From Saururus chinensis (taxonomy: Eukaryota; Streptophyta; Magnoliopsida; Piperales; Saururaceae), in contig CP141145.1 in assembly GCA_035235625.1 (NCBI GenBank), positions 38,172,668 to 38,236,667 on the forward strand: DNA of 64,000 bases, read 5' to 3'. Made by a program: the position numbers and the translations under genes. The notes under the pieces are model-generated. The model did not search any database and was not told the origin of the DNA. It was given only the letters and a program-made list of their open reading frames with translations. This document shows, one piece after another, positions 28,802-40,900 of the stretch. Position 1 is the stretch's first letter. Each line of letters begins with the position of its first letter.

Positions 28802-29095
28802 TCACAAAGGCCGATTTCTTCTCACAGAAATTTGTATGGGCAGGGGCCTGCCAGTGCCGGACCCGCCGCAGCTGCTACACCCCATGCGACCGGACCCGGC
28901 GCATGTCCTGCAGCCCACGTCCCCGTCCGACCACCGCTTGCATAAGCAAGCCACCCGACCAGTCCCGTTGCAGCTCGGGCACCTGGGCTCCCCGCCGGCC
29001 ATCGGTTTCTGCTCCAGCACCTGCTTCACCAGCACCGCCCCCGCCAGCACGCTCAGCCCCGTCGCCAGCTGCGAAGCCACCACGATCGGACCCAT
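28802..29095 (-). CDS. Small DnaJ-type Cys-rich zinc-finger protein
   Basis: Single exon, 97 residues. An N-terminal hydrophobic segment (residues about 4-25) is followed by four Cys pairs as in the zinc-binding domain of DnaJ/Hsp40: CPSCNGTG (39-46), CLC (50-52), CRTCAGSG (62-69) and CSSCGGSG (73-80). The second pair is shortened to C-x-C and lacks the GxG, so that half-site is degenerate. There is no J domain. Plants have several such J-less proteins, some (BSD2, PSA2 types) acting in plastid assembly or thiol chemistry; this short membrane-anchored form is conserved as I remember it but has no role I can name. Zinc binding is inferred from the motifs. Local GC is high, which creates long spurious frames on both strands. 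Confidence 0.85.
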   Translation of the reverse strand: MGPIVVASQLATGLSVLAGAVLVKQVLEQKPMAGGEPRCPSCNGTGRVACLCKRWSDGDVGCRTCAGSGRMGCSSCGGSGTGRPLPIQISVRRNRPL

Positions 29096-29961
29096 TTCTC
29101 CAAACCGGTTTTCGTTCCTCCAGAAAATGATTAGGAAACGGAGGAAGAAGAAGTGGGGCGTCTGGGAAGAGAGGGGGAGGAAGTTTTATGGGTAGGGGGA
29201 GGAGCTGGTGGTGAGGGAGTTGGCCACGGAGACGGAAGGGAGGCGGGTTTGGAAGCTTATGTTGATTTTTCGTGGTTTCAGGCGATGGGTGACTTTGGAC
29301 TTTTGCGAGGTGGTGTGTTTCGTGGGATTTTCGGCTTCCGTCTCCGTTACGGCCTCTCGTTGCGCAGGCCCCATGGGAAAGATCTTGGGGAGCGCCCATG
29401 CGAGTTCTGGGTCGACGTAGCAGCCCAAAAGAGAGTTGTTGTGACGGTGACGTGCGCCACTGCAGAGGGCTGGACGCGGTCCAAAACGAGGCGACTGGAG
29501 TGTGACCATGGCGAGTCACGGTCAATATTTTCAAGCTGGAAGGTGAAGGTGGGAGGTCCGTGTACATTGTGTGGACGGCGGAAGGGGTGCACCGTGGAGC
29601 TTCACCTGTTTCCTCGTGGCGGCTGCTTCTCCGCGCACGACTCGTAAGAGATCCGTGTTAATTTAGGAACGCAATGCGTCTACTCTCTTACATTTAGTTT
29701 TTAAAATAAATTAATTTAAAAAAATTAAATAAAATTATTAATAGGACAAAAGAAATATTAAATAAAAGTGTAATTGAAAAGTGAGGATAACGAGTCCATC
29801 ACCACTACTGTTTTTTTTATCACCGATCATGCCATGCTGGTCGACAAAGAGAATTGTTCTTCTAGTCTGTTTTCTTTAAAAATTTAGGTTATTTCCTTCA
29901 CGGAAAGCAAGCTAACTTATAATTTAGTATAGCATATTTTTTCCACATCGACATTACCATA
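29096..29961. other. 5' flank of the zinc-finger gene and spacer
   Basis: GC-rich up to about 29650, probably promoter and 5' UTR of the minus-strand gene. The 495-bp frame at 29153-29647 overlaps a 230-residue antisense frame; neither has family resemblance. The rest is AT-rich and contains a short MITE relic. Confidence 0.5.
29683..29755. mobile_element. Degenerate Stowaway-like MITE, 73 bp
   Basis: Flanked by TA on both sides. Its ends (CTCTCTTACATTTAG and ATTATTAATAGGACAAAAGAA) align with the ends of the copies at 10390 and 61921, but most of the interior is missing and the TIRs have diverged. Confidence 0.55.
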
Positions 29962-30001
29962 GTTAAGATGGCCGAGTTGGTCTAAGGCGCCAGATTAAGG
30001 T

Positions 30002-30034
<33 letters not shown>

Positions 30035-30041
30035 TCTCAAC
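29962..30041 (+). tRNA. tRNA-Leu (AAG)
   Basis: 80-nt class II tRNA without intron. The D arm is GGCCGAGTTGGTCTAAGGC, the anticodon loop is TTAAGGT with AAG at 29997-29999, the variable arm is TCCGAAAGGGC, and the T arm is GTGGG-TTCAAAT-CCCAC. Discriminator and CCA are not encoded beyond the A at 30042. The acceptor stem (GTTAAGA with TCTCAAC) has one A-C mismatch at the fourth pair. Internal A and B boxes for RNA polymerase III are intact. Confidence 0.96.
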
Positions 30042-30054
30042 ATTCACGTGTTTA

Positions 30055-30060
30055 TTTTTT
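30055..30060 (+). terminator. RNA polymerase III T-tract
   Basis: Six T residues 14 nt after the tRNA-Leu, preceded by TTTA, as expected for pol III termination. Confidence 0.8.
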
Positions 30061-30446
30061 CACCTTCACCACTCACTCACGAAGTCAGCTTACTGTTTAC
30101 ATCGTTAGGAATATACCATGAAGCTAACGCTGTCGCAGATCACTCAGCAACTTTGCATTAGATGCTTATTTCTGCTGCAGGTTGCATACTCGGGATTTTC
30201 TTGAATGGCGATAAGGCTAGTAGCATAAATCTCTCATGATCAGACTGGATTATTATGTCTAAAATTGTTGTGCCTTTAATGCCACGACACCTCTCAGTGG
30301 CGGAAAGCTTCAAGAACATTGCTTAGCAAGCTGTATCATGTTGATGTTCTTTCTTACACAAGTAATAAAATTATGATCACATCAAAATTGCTGCGCAATT
30401 AGCACATCTCAAAATTGCCGCCCAACGGACGAGGAAACTGTTTGCT
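30061..30446. other. Spacer and probable ALKBH1 3' UTR
   Basis: Non-coding stretch between the tRNA and the end of the minus-strand ALKBH1 gene; part should be its 3' UTR. Nothing else seen. Confidence 0.5.
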
Positions 30447-33400
30447 TTAGTAAACCTGTCTTATATTAACATTGATCCTTGAAGTTCTGATGTATTCCAC
30501 ATAATAACTATCCCCTGGGTGTGAAAGCTGGAGAGTGAGATCTGAAACGTCAGAATTTTTTTCGTCTGCAAATATTCGAGGTACTCCTGCAAATTCAGAA
30601 GCAGAAATGATCAAGTTTTAGGCGGCCAAGGCCTAACAAGAAGAAGCTAAATAATTAGAGTACCATATTGAAATAATTGACGTAATCCCTTCTATCTTTT
30701 CAATGCAGGATCATGCGTCAAAACTTAAATCTCAAAAGCGCAACTAGAGTGTCAGGATAAAAAAACACAGAACTGAAGCATATTGACCAAGAATTGAACG
30801 CTTACACAAACAGTTACCCATCTACCAGTAAAAAGGTTCACATAAAGAAAGATTCCCAACTAACAAAGCCTTCCATATTCAAGTAAAAATGGTGACAAAA
30901 AGGAACATTCCAAATGCAATTTGTTCACCTTCTTATCATTTTCTCCCCAGAATCTTTGATTTTCTCTCTAGAGTATTACATTTTAATAGCATAAAAGTTG
31001 TCGGTAGAAAACAGTCAAAACTCAAGAGTAAGAAGTGCTTCCCTCGATAAATTTATAGAATCAAAAGTTGCATGTAGATTTTATTTGTTAATGGATCAGT
31101 TTATGACAAATATAAAACATTAAGCTGCATGTGAAAAGGCTGTAATTTACGATGATACAATAAAAAGCATATCTTGATGTCGAGAATATATCAAACATAA
31201 CAGCATCAGCACTAACCATGAAAACATTCCCTTGCTTGCCCTGCCATAAGCACTACATCACCACTTCTAAGGAACATTGCCTCTGGTGGATTGTCTCTAG
31301 TCTTTCCTCCAAGCAGAAAGATCGCTTTGCAGCCCAAACTGTGAGGATAATGCGATTAAATTAGAAGGTTAGAAATTAGAGTCCTAAAGATGCAATGCAC
31401 ATGCAAACCAAGTAGATATCACATTTTATCAATTTATACCATAGTAAAGCATTTTGCATGATAATACCTGATGCTTACTATGGGCTTACTCCAATCTGCT
31501 TCCATGTCATCAATATGACCACCAAGCATGTCACCTAATAAAAAATACAACTCCTTGTTATTTCTTTTAAATAATATTTCTGCTTCCTAATTAAGACAGT
31601 CTTTTTCCTCCACAATGACCAGCTTAACAGTAATATTTAATCTTTTTTTTTGGTGTGTGTGTTTGTTGGGGGGGGGGAGGGGGAGGGGGGTACAAGCACA
31701 GTAATATATTTTCAACGTTACATTGGTTATCGCAACATAATGACCTCAAAACGCAGTCAGATTTAGACATTCATTGACACATCCAACAACACAATTTGTT
31801 GGTAATGGAACATGTTTTTTGGATATGTTAGCATTCTGTCTCCCTTTCTTTAATTACAAACTGAGGCTATCTTGGCAACAGTCACTATTTTGATTTCAAG
31901 ATCTGTTGTCAAGACATCAGTAATAAAAGCACATATAGTGGACAAATGGTATGAACAAACATCATATTTTTGCATACGCAGTTTATAAAAAATTAAGAAG
32001 TAACTGAGCATTTATTTTGCAGTGGCCAAGGTTCACAAGTTCATCCACAAAATCCAGGAGTAGAGTGATCTGGATTAATATTTTTGGAGTCTTATTTTAC
32101 AACATAAAATTGTATAGAAAGAACTCTGGGTTGAAGTTCAATTGTCAAAGCTTCACAAATCACGGATTCGGTCAAACAACAGTAGCAGAAATCCAATGGG
32201 GCTGGGAAGGAAGGCTGAAGTGGAGAAGAAAATCACTATATCACCTATAACTATAACGATTTAACGAAACATATAATTCTACGACAGTTGTAAACATTGC
32301 CTTAATTTCCAAGCTGTAGAGCATTTTCACTGTGCTGGTCCAGTTTACATATCCAAGTCTTATTCTCAACTTGGTCCTGGCTAATTTTAGGTGGGAAATG
32401 GTTCATTCAATATATAAACAGCTTAATATTCAAAACCCATCCCATTATTCTAGCAAGTTGCATCCCGTTCTCCTATGTTTAAGACAGAAAAGAACACACA
32501 CCAAATACCTTCACTAAAATAATTCACAATTGCAGCTTCTGGGCAAAAATCTGTCCCCACAGGCATGGCAGGCATCGCCAGCTTCTTTGCAAGCTGACAA
32601 AGTTTATCTGATATCTTTTTGTGAGGAAGAGAAACATCATAATTGCGCTGTAGCACAGACAATAAGGGCACCAGGAAGAAGTTATGCCACTAATATTTTG
32701 GAGCTAACGGTTAGGAATAAATATCTTATTTTCTCTGTTTTCAAAAGCCAAGCTCAAATGCAACCATGTGTGTTTGCAAGGGTAAAGCTAAAAAGTAACA
32801 AATTATAGGAGACAGTTTAATATTAAATCAGAATCCACCATATATCTCTACACATCTAAACCATTTTTGTTTTAAGTAAAAAACTCATTTTAAATAGAAG
32901 TATACAATCAGGACTGGTAAGACAAACTTGAGCTCTCTAATCTTATCAAACATGACTCCATTTGATCATTACCTACTCAGCTCACCATTCATTAGTACTC
33001 ATTAATATAAGGAAAAAATTAAGGTAAAAAACCAAGCATAAGAGGAGTGACGACCTTGGACCAGTTGAACTGCAGTCCAAGAGTACTCCAGCGTAATTTC
33101 CGCAAAAGAACTGATGCAGCTATTGATTTATACCCTTTAGGGACGTCAATACTATCTTTGAGCGCCCATCTTGGGCCATTCAAGCAGCCTGTAGGAAAAG
33201 ATTGCCCTGGTTCAGTATCTGCAACCAGGCTGCTCTCTTCAACCAGAACTTTCTTATTCTCAGCAGCAATAAATAAGTCCGATATGGCTCCATAAATTGC
33301 GTTGTGATTGGTTCTGTTAGGAGGCTGAGGAAATTCAGTTAAACTCTCCTTGACCCAATGGTATTGTTCTTGGATACTCAATGCTCCCGGGATGAAGTAA

Positions 33401-34691
33401 AATCCTGCATTTAGGGCAGATAAGAGAAGGTTTATATGGATTAAAAATATAAAGGGGAGGAGGGGGGATAACTAAAATCTTCCGTGACCAATGTTGTGAG
33501 AAAAAAAAGCCTTATATGTCAGCAGAAGTAGATGCAATAAACTTAAAAAGTCTTATATGTCACCAGAAGCATTATCATGCACTGATAATTCTCTTTCCCG
33601 CAATTTAGGTACCACTTCATAATCGTCATGCCTGAGGAATGAACTACAAAAATGACATAATGCGTATGTAATAGCAATACAATTTAATGGATCAACAACA
33701 TATGCAATGAGAAGAAGGTTTTAACTTCGTTTTTTTTCATGTAGTCCCTCCATCCGGTAATAAGTATCTAAATTAGGAAAAAAAATGAAGAGCTCATCTT
33801 TGTTTTCAAATCCAGACACCTACTACGAGATGGAAGGAAAATATATCTGTCTATTTCGCACTATCCATCCACATCCAACCATAAAACTCTTCAATGATTT
33901 CAATCATACAACATACAGGATTTTCGTTATAAAAAATGCTCTCAATAACATCAAATGTTTTGATAGTATTGAGAGCAATTTCGATAAATGAAGAGGATGA
34001 CCTGGCTTTTATTTCTCTAAATCAACAATTTAACCCATCCATAAACAGGGAAACTATAATAAATCCATATATAATGCTATGCCAGGTGTATACTTGGACA
34101 AACACATGCGCTTCCCAGAGAAATGCCTGCCGCACCAAAGGACTCTCGAACTCCCAACATTGTGAAAGTAATCACAATTGCTAGTCCTATTTTCCCTCTC
34201 AAAGGGCATCTTCGGGACAATAAATACAGTAGAAACAAACAAGAGAACAGTACATATTCGCATAAAATGAATTGAATAGAGAAAGGAATTCAGATAGAGC
34301 AGTAGAAGGCAGATACCTGGACGGCCTTCGAAACAGAAAACAGGGCCATGCAAATCGCGTTCAAGCCGGAAAATGCCTGGGGGGAGTTTCTTGCCCTGAT
34401 TCCAACATTCGAGCACGTAATTGAAATCGACAACCTCCGAGAGATCCGGCTGGACGTATACCTTCCTGCAACATGGAGTGGAAACCGATGAGAGGCGAAA
34501 ATCGAGAGACGAACTGAAGCTCTCGACCGAGGGCAGAGCCGAGCTCCTGTGAGAATGCTGCATGTGAAGTAAGCTGAAATTTAGTTCTACCTGGACTTCT
34601 TTGCGACGACCTTATACAGCTTGTACTTCTTCTCGGCTTTCCGGAAGGCAGTCCGGTCTTCATCGCGGTCGAGCGGCGCTTGCCCGTACAT
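30447..34691 (-). CDS. ALKBH1: AlkB homologue 1, Fe(II)/2-oxoglutarate dioxygenase
   Basis: Seven exons in transcription order: 34591-34691, 34317-34465, 33055-33404, 32509-32647, 31468-31534, 31217-31338, 30447-30586; 355 residues, the usual plant length. The family oxidatively demethylates nucleic acids (N6-methyladenine in DNA and m1A in tRNA have been reported). The double-stranded beta-helix core has the iron ligands H253 and D255 (GGHIDD) and H309 (ECFHGVPR); R346 and R352 in RINVNIR fit the 2-oxoglutarate-binding end. NRTNHNAIYG and LLRKLRWSTLGLQFNWSK are plant ALKBH1 signatures. I chose MYGQAP as start because the Arabidopsis protein begins MYG and no upstream in-frame ATG exists before a stop. 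Intron 2 holds a Stowaway-like MITE and intron 4 a long G-tract. The start codon lies 252 bp from that of the divergent DUF493 gene. Confidence 0.97.
31668..31690 (+). repeat. G-tract in ALKBH1 intron 4
   Basis: Runs of 10, 5 and 6 G separated by single A, preceded by a T run and GT repeats. G-rich on the non-coding side of the minus-strand gene. Confidence 0.95.
33744..33841. mobile_element. Short Stowaway-like MITE in ALKBH1 intron 2
   Basis: Left end GTCCCTCCATCCGGTAATAA and the complement of the right end (TCCTTCCATCTCGTAGTAGG) agree at about 19 of 25 positions. TA dinucleotides flank both sides. About 98 bp long. The TIR differs from the copy at 10390, so it is a different family. Confidence 0.65.
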
Positions 34692-34943
34692 CTCACCCCC
34701 CGCAGCAGGAAAGGCAGAGGGCAAGAGCCTCTGTACTTCGCCAGAGAACGCAAGCACGAAGGGGGTAGTTTCGGGAATCAACCCTCGTATGGGAATTGGG
34801 AACCGTTCCCGTTCGCCAGCGGTCCGACCTTTGACTCGGGCGAGGATTTTTCATGTGCGTAGCGTAGTCGTACATGGCCGGGCGCCTCCTCGCCTTCGCT
34901 TCAGAGTCACACAACGCAAAAGAGAGGAGAAGAAGCGGAAGCA
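34692..34943. promoter_or_regulatory. Shared bidirectional promoter, ALKBH1 / DUF493
   Basis: Only 252 bp separate the two start codons. Both 5' UTRs and both core promoters must fit here. It is GC-rich, has no clear TATA box and is free of repeats. Head-to-head genes this close usually share regulatory sequence. Confidence 0.75.
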
Positions 34944-37900
34944 ATGGCCTGTCGACCGCTCCTCCGCTCGTTCCCTCCCGTCGACTCCTGCCGCCTCTCC
35001 CTTCCTCCCTCTGCTGCTGCTGCTCGTACTTGTGCCGCTACTTCTTCTTCCCTCCACTTCTGGTCCTTCTCATCTTCCCTGGCTTGCAAGGTTCGGTTCC
35101 TCCGTGGAGCTCGGCTGAGATGCTCGCACGCCGAAACTCCGTCGCCTTCTGACGAGCAGGGGCCTCCTCAGGAGGTCATTCTCAAGGCCATTTCGGGTTA
35201 GTCTTTCCCCAATCTTCGTCGTATTTCATCATTCGAAGTGACGAGTTAGCTGCATAGTGTTATGCGTGTTCGTCCTAGTTGAGATAGTGAACCGGTGTGA
35301 AAGTGAAAATTAGGAATATTTGAGACGTCGTTGAAGTTAAATTATTAGGCAGTTGTAGTTTAAGCTTGTGAGAGTGGGAACTTGGAAGCGAAAACTGCAG
35401 TTATCTGATTTTTTGTTGGGTTAGATAGGCGATGAAGAGTTCAATCCTACATGTGAAAATTTCTCTACTATAATGTATCAACTGAAACGAACCACTTTGT
35501 GAATTCGATTCTCAATCACTTTTGATATAACTTGAGGGTTTCAGGTTTTTAGTAACCTTCCAAGGCATTTGAGGGATTGCCTTATTGCGTCGTTAATAGC
35601 TAGATGGAAAGAGCCTATCCTAGATAGATATACAGAACAAAATTATTGTGAATCAAGATATAAAATGACCATTTTTTTATTCTATGCATATTATTCAAAC
35701 TATGTTTTATGCCTTTTTTTGCTGACATTTATAAGATGAAATTGATTACTTTATTAGCTGTTTCATGGACGGTGGCCAGAACAGTTTGCACAATATATCT
35801 CTTGATATATTCAATACTCTCGTAGAAGGTTGTGTCAAGGATAATTTAATGTCAAATCTTTACCTATTCTTATGCGTATAGAATTTAATTCCTGGTTTTG
35901 AATATATTATAGTTGAATGACATAGTGAATTCCTGATGTTTCTCAGCTTCAAATCGTTTTTAATCCATTCCATATGGAAGTTTCTTCCTTTGAGTATAAG
36001 ATACTTGAATGACACAATAGAGTTCTTACGTTCAATTCCTGTTAACAATGATGAAACCAGGAATTGTTTCAACGAAAAATCCAACTTTATGATGGGAGCA
36101 CATATATGGAAATATTTTGGTGTGTAGGGGGTGGAAGTTATGGGCCCTCGCAGCCAACTACTTTTGTTCCGCACCTGTGGTAGATACTTGGTTAAGGAAG
36201 GGATTTGGTAATGATCAAAATGATAATTCATCTTTCTTACTGTAACATTCAATTCTTTAGCTGAGAAGTTGAAAGTTAATTGTGAGCTGAAATACAATAA
36301 TAAGTCTGAAAGGGTGAGATGGGTAAGGATTAGCTTATTAGTTCAAGCTGCATGGTTGAAAGGATAACGACATGGTTTACTTATCTTAATCAAATTGAAT
36401 GAGATTTTCTTCCGGACAACAGTGAGACCTTCCATGTTGGGTGGGTGTGAGAGAGAAATGTGTATGAAACCATAAGTTGATGAGTATTATGAGAATGTTG
36501 AGACCAATGAGTGGTAGGACTTAATTATATTGAACATAATTATACATCAGATAGGATCAAATGAAACTGTAATTTCTGTTAAATGACACATGCTTTTCCG
36601 TTTGTCATTGTATCATTTGTGTAGTTCGAGTTACTGACTGGTATTGTTTTCCATAAATATTAACCTTCTATTTGTAAACTATGTTGTTTTTTCCCTATCA
36701 TAAATGGTAATGATATTGGGTTCAGAAGTGTCAAAGACTGAAGGAAGAGTTGCACAGACCACAAACGTTGTTATTGGAGGTACAGTTACAGATGATTCGA
36801 CGAATGAGTGGCTTGCTCTAGATCAGAAGGTAAGATGTTCCGTCCTGATAATTATTTTGTACCAATCCCTGAAACTGTTTGCTGCTTCAACATTTTTGCA
36901 ACGCACTGTATCTTATCTTTTCACATATATGATACTGGTTGTAGTTACGTCAGTTAGTCCAGTTCGGTGGTATCTTGAAATAAAATACACATTAATTCTT
37001 TTGTCCTTTTGCCATTCTTTATTGAAAAAGAGAGTAAAAAATGCTGGTAATGGGATTTATATTGACTTGTTAACCTTGAAGAAATTGACTAAACTTCAGG
37101 ATGATTTTTTACTAAATAGCAATGATGACTACAACAGTAATGCAATAAGTTTTGCGACTTTTCAGTATTCTATGAATAGTTAAACCACTATGGTGTTACT
37201 TTGGGGACCTTTTTTCGGGAAGGCAGAAAATTGGAATTCATTCAAGAAAAATTGATGACAAAAATATCATATGCCTAGATCAGCCTATAAGTTAAAATCT
37301 CGAATTAAAACTTTTCACCCTTAAACAAGGAAAGATATCGGTACTATGGAGCTTCAAAGTTTCCCCGAACGTAGACTAGAATAAAGTATATATATAATTA
37401 ATTTGGATTGAGCCAACGTTATTGTACCGTTGGTTTCTTACGTATGTATTATATAACATCTATGAAATTATTTTAATATGATCGGATCCAAATATAGTTT
37501 TACCTAATGACTATTACATACTTTAGGCATCACACAAATCATATACAATTTCATAAATCAACAAAATTATCCAAGTGCATCATTCGGAGTCTAAGATTGA
37601 AATTTAATAAATTATCGGAGTTAGACAAAAATCTCATAAGTCATCGGAGTTAAACGAAAGCTAACAAATCAACAAAATTACGCATCTCACTTTATCACAT
37701 AGTGGAGTAGAACACAACAGAGCATACTCGATCATATTAAATCCCATCCGACCACATTGGATATCATCTGACCATGTTAGATCATATCAGATGATATCAT
37801 ATTAGATCAAAATAGAGTATATTAGAGCTTATCAAATCATATTAGATCAAAGCATATTAGAACACATTGGATCATATCGGATCTAAGTAGAGCATTTCAT

Positions 37901-40900
37901 GGCAGATAGAATTAGAGTAAAATAGATCATAACACATCAAATTAGAGCATAGTATATATATTATTTAACATCTTAAGCTAATAACTTAAGATATACACGC
38001 GCTCATATAATAAATTAGAAGGTCATAAATGTTTACTCCCTTCAAGTTCCTCGGAAGTAGAGGCATTTGGAGTTGCTCCTTCCATTAGGGCATTCTCCCC
38101 TTCAAGTTTGGAGATGGTGGAGAGAGACTCCTCTTGCTCTACAACATTTCTTTCACTGTGCATAAAGGCTATAGATAGACACTCCTTTACCCGGAGATAC
38201 TTCACACTTCCTGTGGTAGGTGATGGACAAAACCTTCTCTTACCCGGAGACATTTCCCTCGCCTATAAGCGGCGAATAGAACCTCCATTTTCCCAGAGAC
38301 GCTTCTCACTTTCTGTGCTTGTAGGTGATGGATAAAACCTTCCCTAACCCGAAGATGTTTCTCACTACTACACTCGTATGCGACGGACAAAACCTCCTTT
38401 TACCTGGGTGCCGCAATGTTTCTCCCTTTGTGCACTTGTAGGTGTGGCGGACAAAGTTTCCTCTTTTCTCGAGCTATTTCCCCTGTTAGAGTGCCCAAAT
38501 CAAAGAATTGACTCTACCATTGCGTAAAGCATGCTCGATTTAGTTAAAAACGTCTTTTAAACGGACTAAATCGAACTCAAAATGACCATAAACAGATAAA
38601 ATGAAGTATGATATACAAAAACTCTTAGGAGCCCTTTAAATAGGGTATGGCGAGCCGAAACAATGGAGCCGTGCAGTGGGTGTCACGCGCATGATGTGCG
38701 CGCCAAAGTGCGTAGTACTGTGTGTTGTGCAACCACTCGTTGAACGCGTCTACCGCACGCTACTTTGCCATGGTCCTTTTCTTTTTCTTTTTTTTATATT
38801 CTTTATTTTTAAACGTCCGCATCTTTCTACCCCAGACTCGGATACGCACGTTCTTGGTACCATTTGAGTTCATATCGACGAGCCATGATACAGGACCCCT
38901 TGAGGTAGATTATTCCACTCTTTTTAAGTAGGTCCCACCCATGTAACAGGCTTCCCGGGGTCGTAACTTTTGTTCTTGCCCTTTGTTTCACACGTTCTTC
39001 GATTTGTTACACCTACCCATATACGAAGATTTCATCCTTTGAAATCCTCTAAAACTTATCTAAGAATTATATAATTACCCCTAACCACTTGGTTTAGGTG
39101 TAATAGGAAAACGGATCGTTATAGTCATAATGTGGTAAGTATAATTGATAATAAGCTTGAAATAAGCTAATATGTTTGCGTGAAATGCACTCTTTTGAAT
39201 TATTTTTTTGGCAAAACACTTTATGGAAGTTGTGTGATGGGCTTGCTGCATATTTATCTCTCCCTGATGATCAGGTGAGATAATTTTGAGGAGTATTAGA
39301 ATGACTGTCTTATTGAGAATCTTGATGTCATTGCTTGCTTTCTCCTTTTATTTTTTTTATTTTAAAAATGTTTTCTTTTCATTTTTTAAACTCCTGTGAT
39401 CATCTTTGTTGAGCAATGTTCCCTGGTATTTGATATATTATAGTATTTGTGTTGGTAGGTAAACTCCTATCCAATGGTAAGAGGATTCACGGCAATTGGA
39501 ACTGGAGGAGATGATTTTGTCCAGGCTATGGTTGTTGCAGTTGAATCAGTACTTGAACGACCTATTCCAGAGGTTTGAAGAAACTCTTCAGTATTCATGT
39601 AACATGTAGAATTGCTAGTTATGTATAACCTATGGTTATTTCCCCTGCTAAAAAAAAGCTGGCTTGTCTAAATAACCATGGCTGATGGCAATATTTGTCC
39701 GTTATAAGAATCGTGGCTGCAACAAATGACAATATACACTGGTAGCATGAAGTGGAACAGGCTGCGTACATGAAAAGGTGGAATAACCAAAAAAGATTTA
39801 TACAACAAATTGACGAATGGTCTAGGTTTGAATATACAACTTTTAACAACTTCCAAAGGACATGCAAGTAACTTTTTGACGAATTTCCTTCACCCATATG
39901 TAATACATTATAAATGACTTTTGAAGGTTCTTGAAGATTAGATGTGAAAATTATAATGATTGTGTGAAAAGTTACTAACACAGTAACCAAATGTATGGAA
40001 AGTGTAGCCTGTTACCTAATTTGACAGCAGAATCTTGTGAGCATTTAGCTTACTCATGGATTGTCAATAATTTATGTTGGAGTTTGCAGACCTGTTTTCT
40101 TCTTATTTCCTTGACGGTTTTGGAAGGATTTGGCGACTATCTTGGCAACAATCATTTTATGCAAAATGCAATTGTAGACAAAGTTACTGTCATCCTTCAT
40201 TTCCTAACTCTTTAGAGACAAAGGACTTCTCTCTTGTTTTTCCTTCTTCACTTTTTATTGATCATCACTCTTATCACCAGTTCAATGCATGCAGTATACA
40301 GCCTTCCTTCACTGCTTGGGATTCTCAAGCTATTTCAAATGTTGTGAGCAACCTGTTTTTGCATTTAGAAATCAAACTGCTTCTGTAACTTTATAGTGCT
40401 CTCGTACAAATTGGTCCTACTTCCATCTTTTTTTCAACCATTTATAATTTTGTTTCAAACCTGTTGTCCTAAGATTGAAAAAGCAAGATCTTAAATGTTA
40501 GTTAATCTGTGGATGCTTTGCTTTTCCTCCTAACCCTAAGGGTTGGATGTTCCATGTGAAGGTCAAAAACATAGATACCCCAACACCATCACCATTCTCA
40601 GTTATTTAAACTCCACATGCATTTTACTCTGTATGACAAAATTCTGCCAATTCTGGAGAGTGAGTCCCATATATCTATCCCTGTGAATATTATCTGTTGA
40701 AAACAAGTCAAACAGTGCCAAAATAACTCTGGATGATCGGGACCCACTTATCAACTTGTGCCCAGTTTTCATGATTAGGTACTTATAGTTTAATACCTTT
40801 ACTGATGGGGCCCATTATTGGGGTCTGCTCACATCTCTTGGCTTGCTCTCTGCAGCCTAGCAATTTTCTTTCTGTGTTCAATGCTTGGTTCTTTATATCT

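Noticed and set aside
28875-29567. 230-residue minus-strand frame overlapping the zinc-finger gene
   Set aside because: GC-rich artefact; Pro/Arg/Gly composition, no motif, and it runs through the DnaJ-type gene in another frame.
34692-34781. Longer ALKBH1 N-terminus
   Set aside because: The frame is open but has no ATG before a stop; the family starts with MYG.
34621-35118. 165-residue plus-strand frame across the ALKBH1/DUF493 promoter
   Set aside because: It overlaps ALKBH1 exon 1 in antisense and the transit-peptide exon in another frame; no family resemblance.
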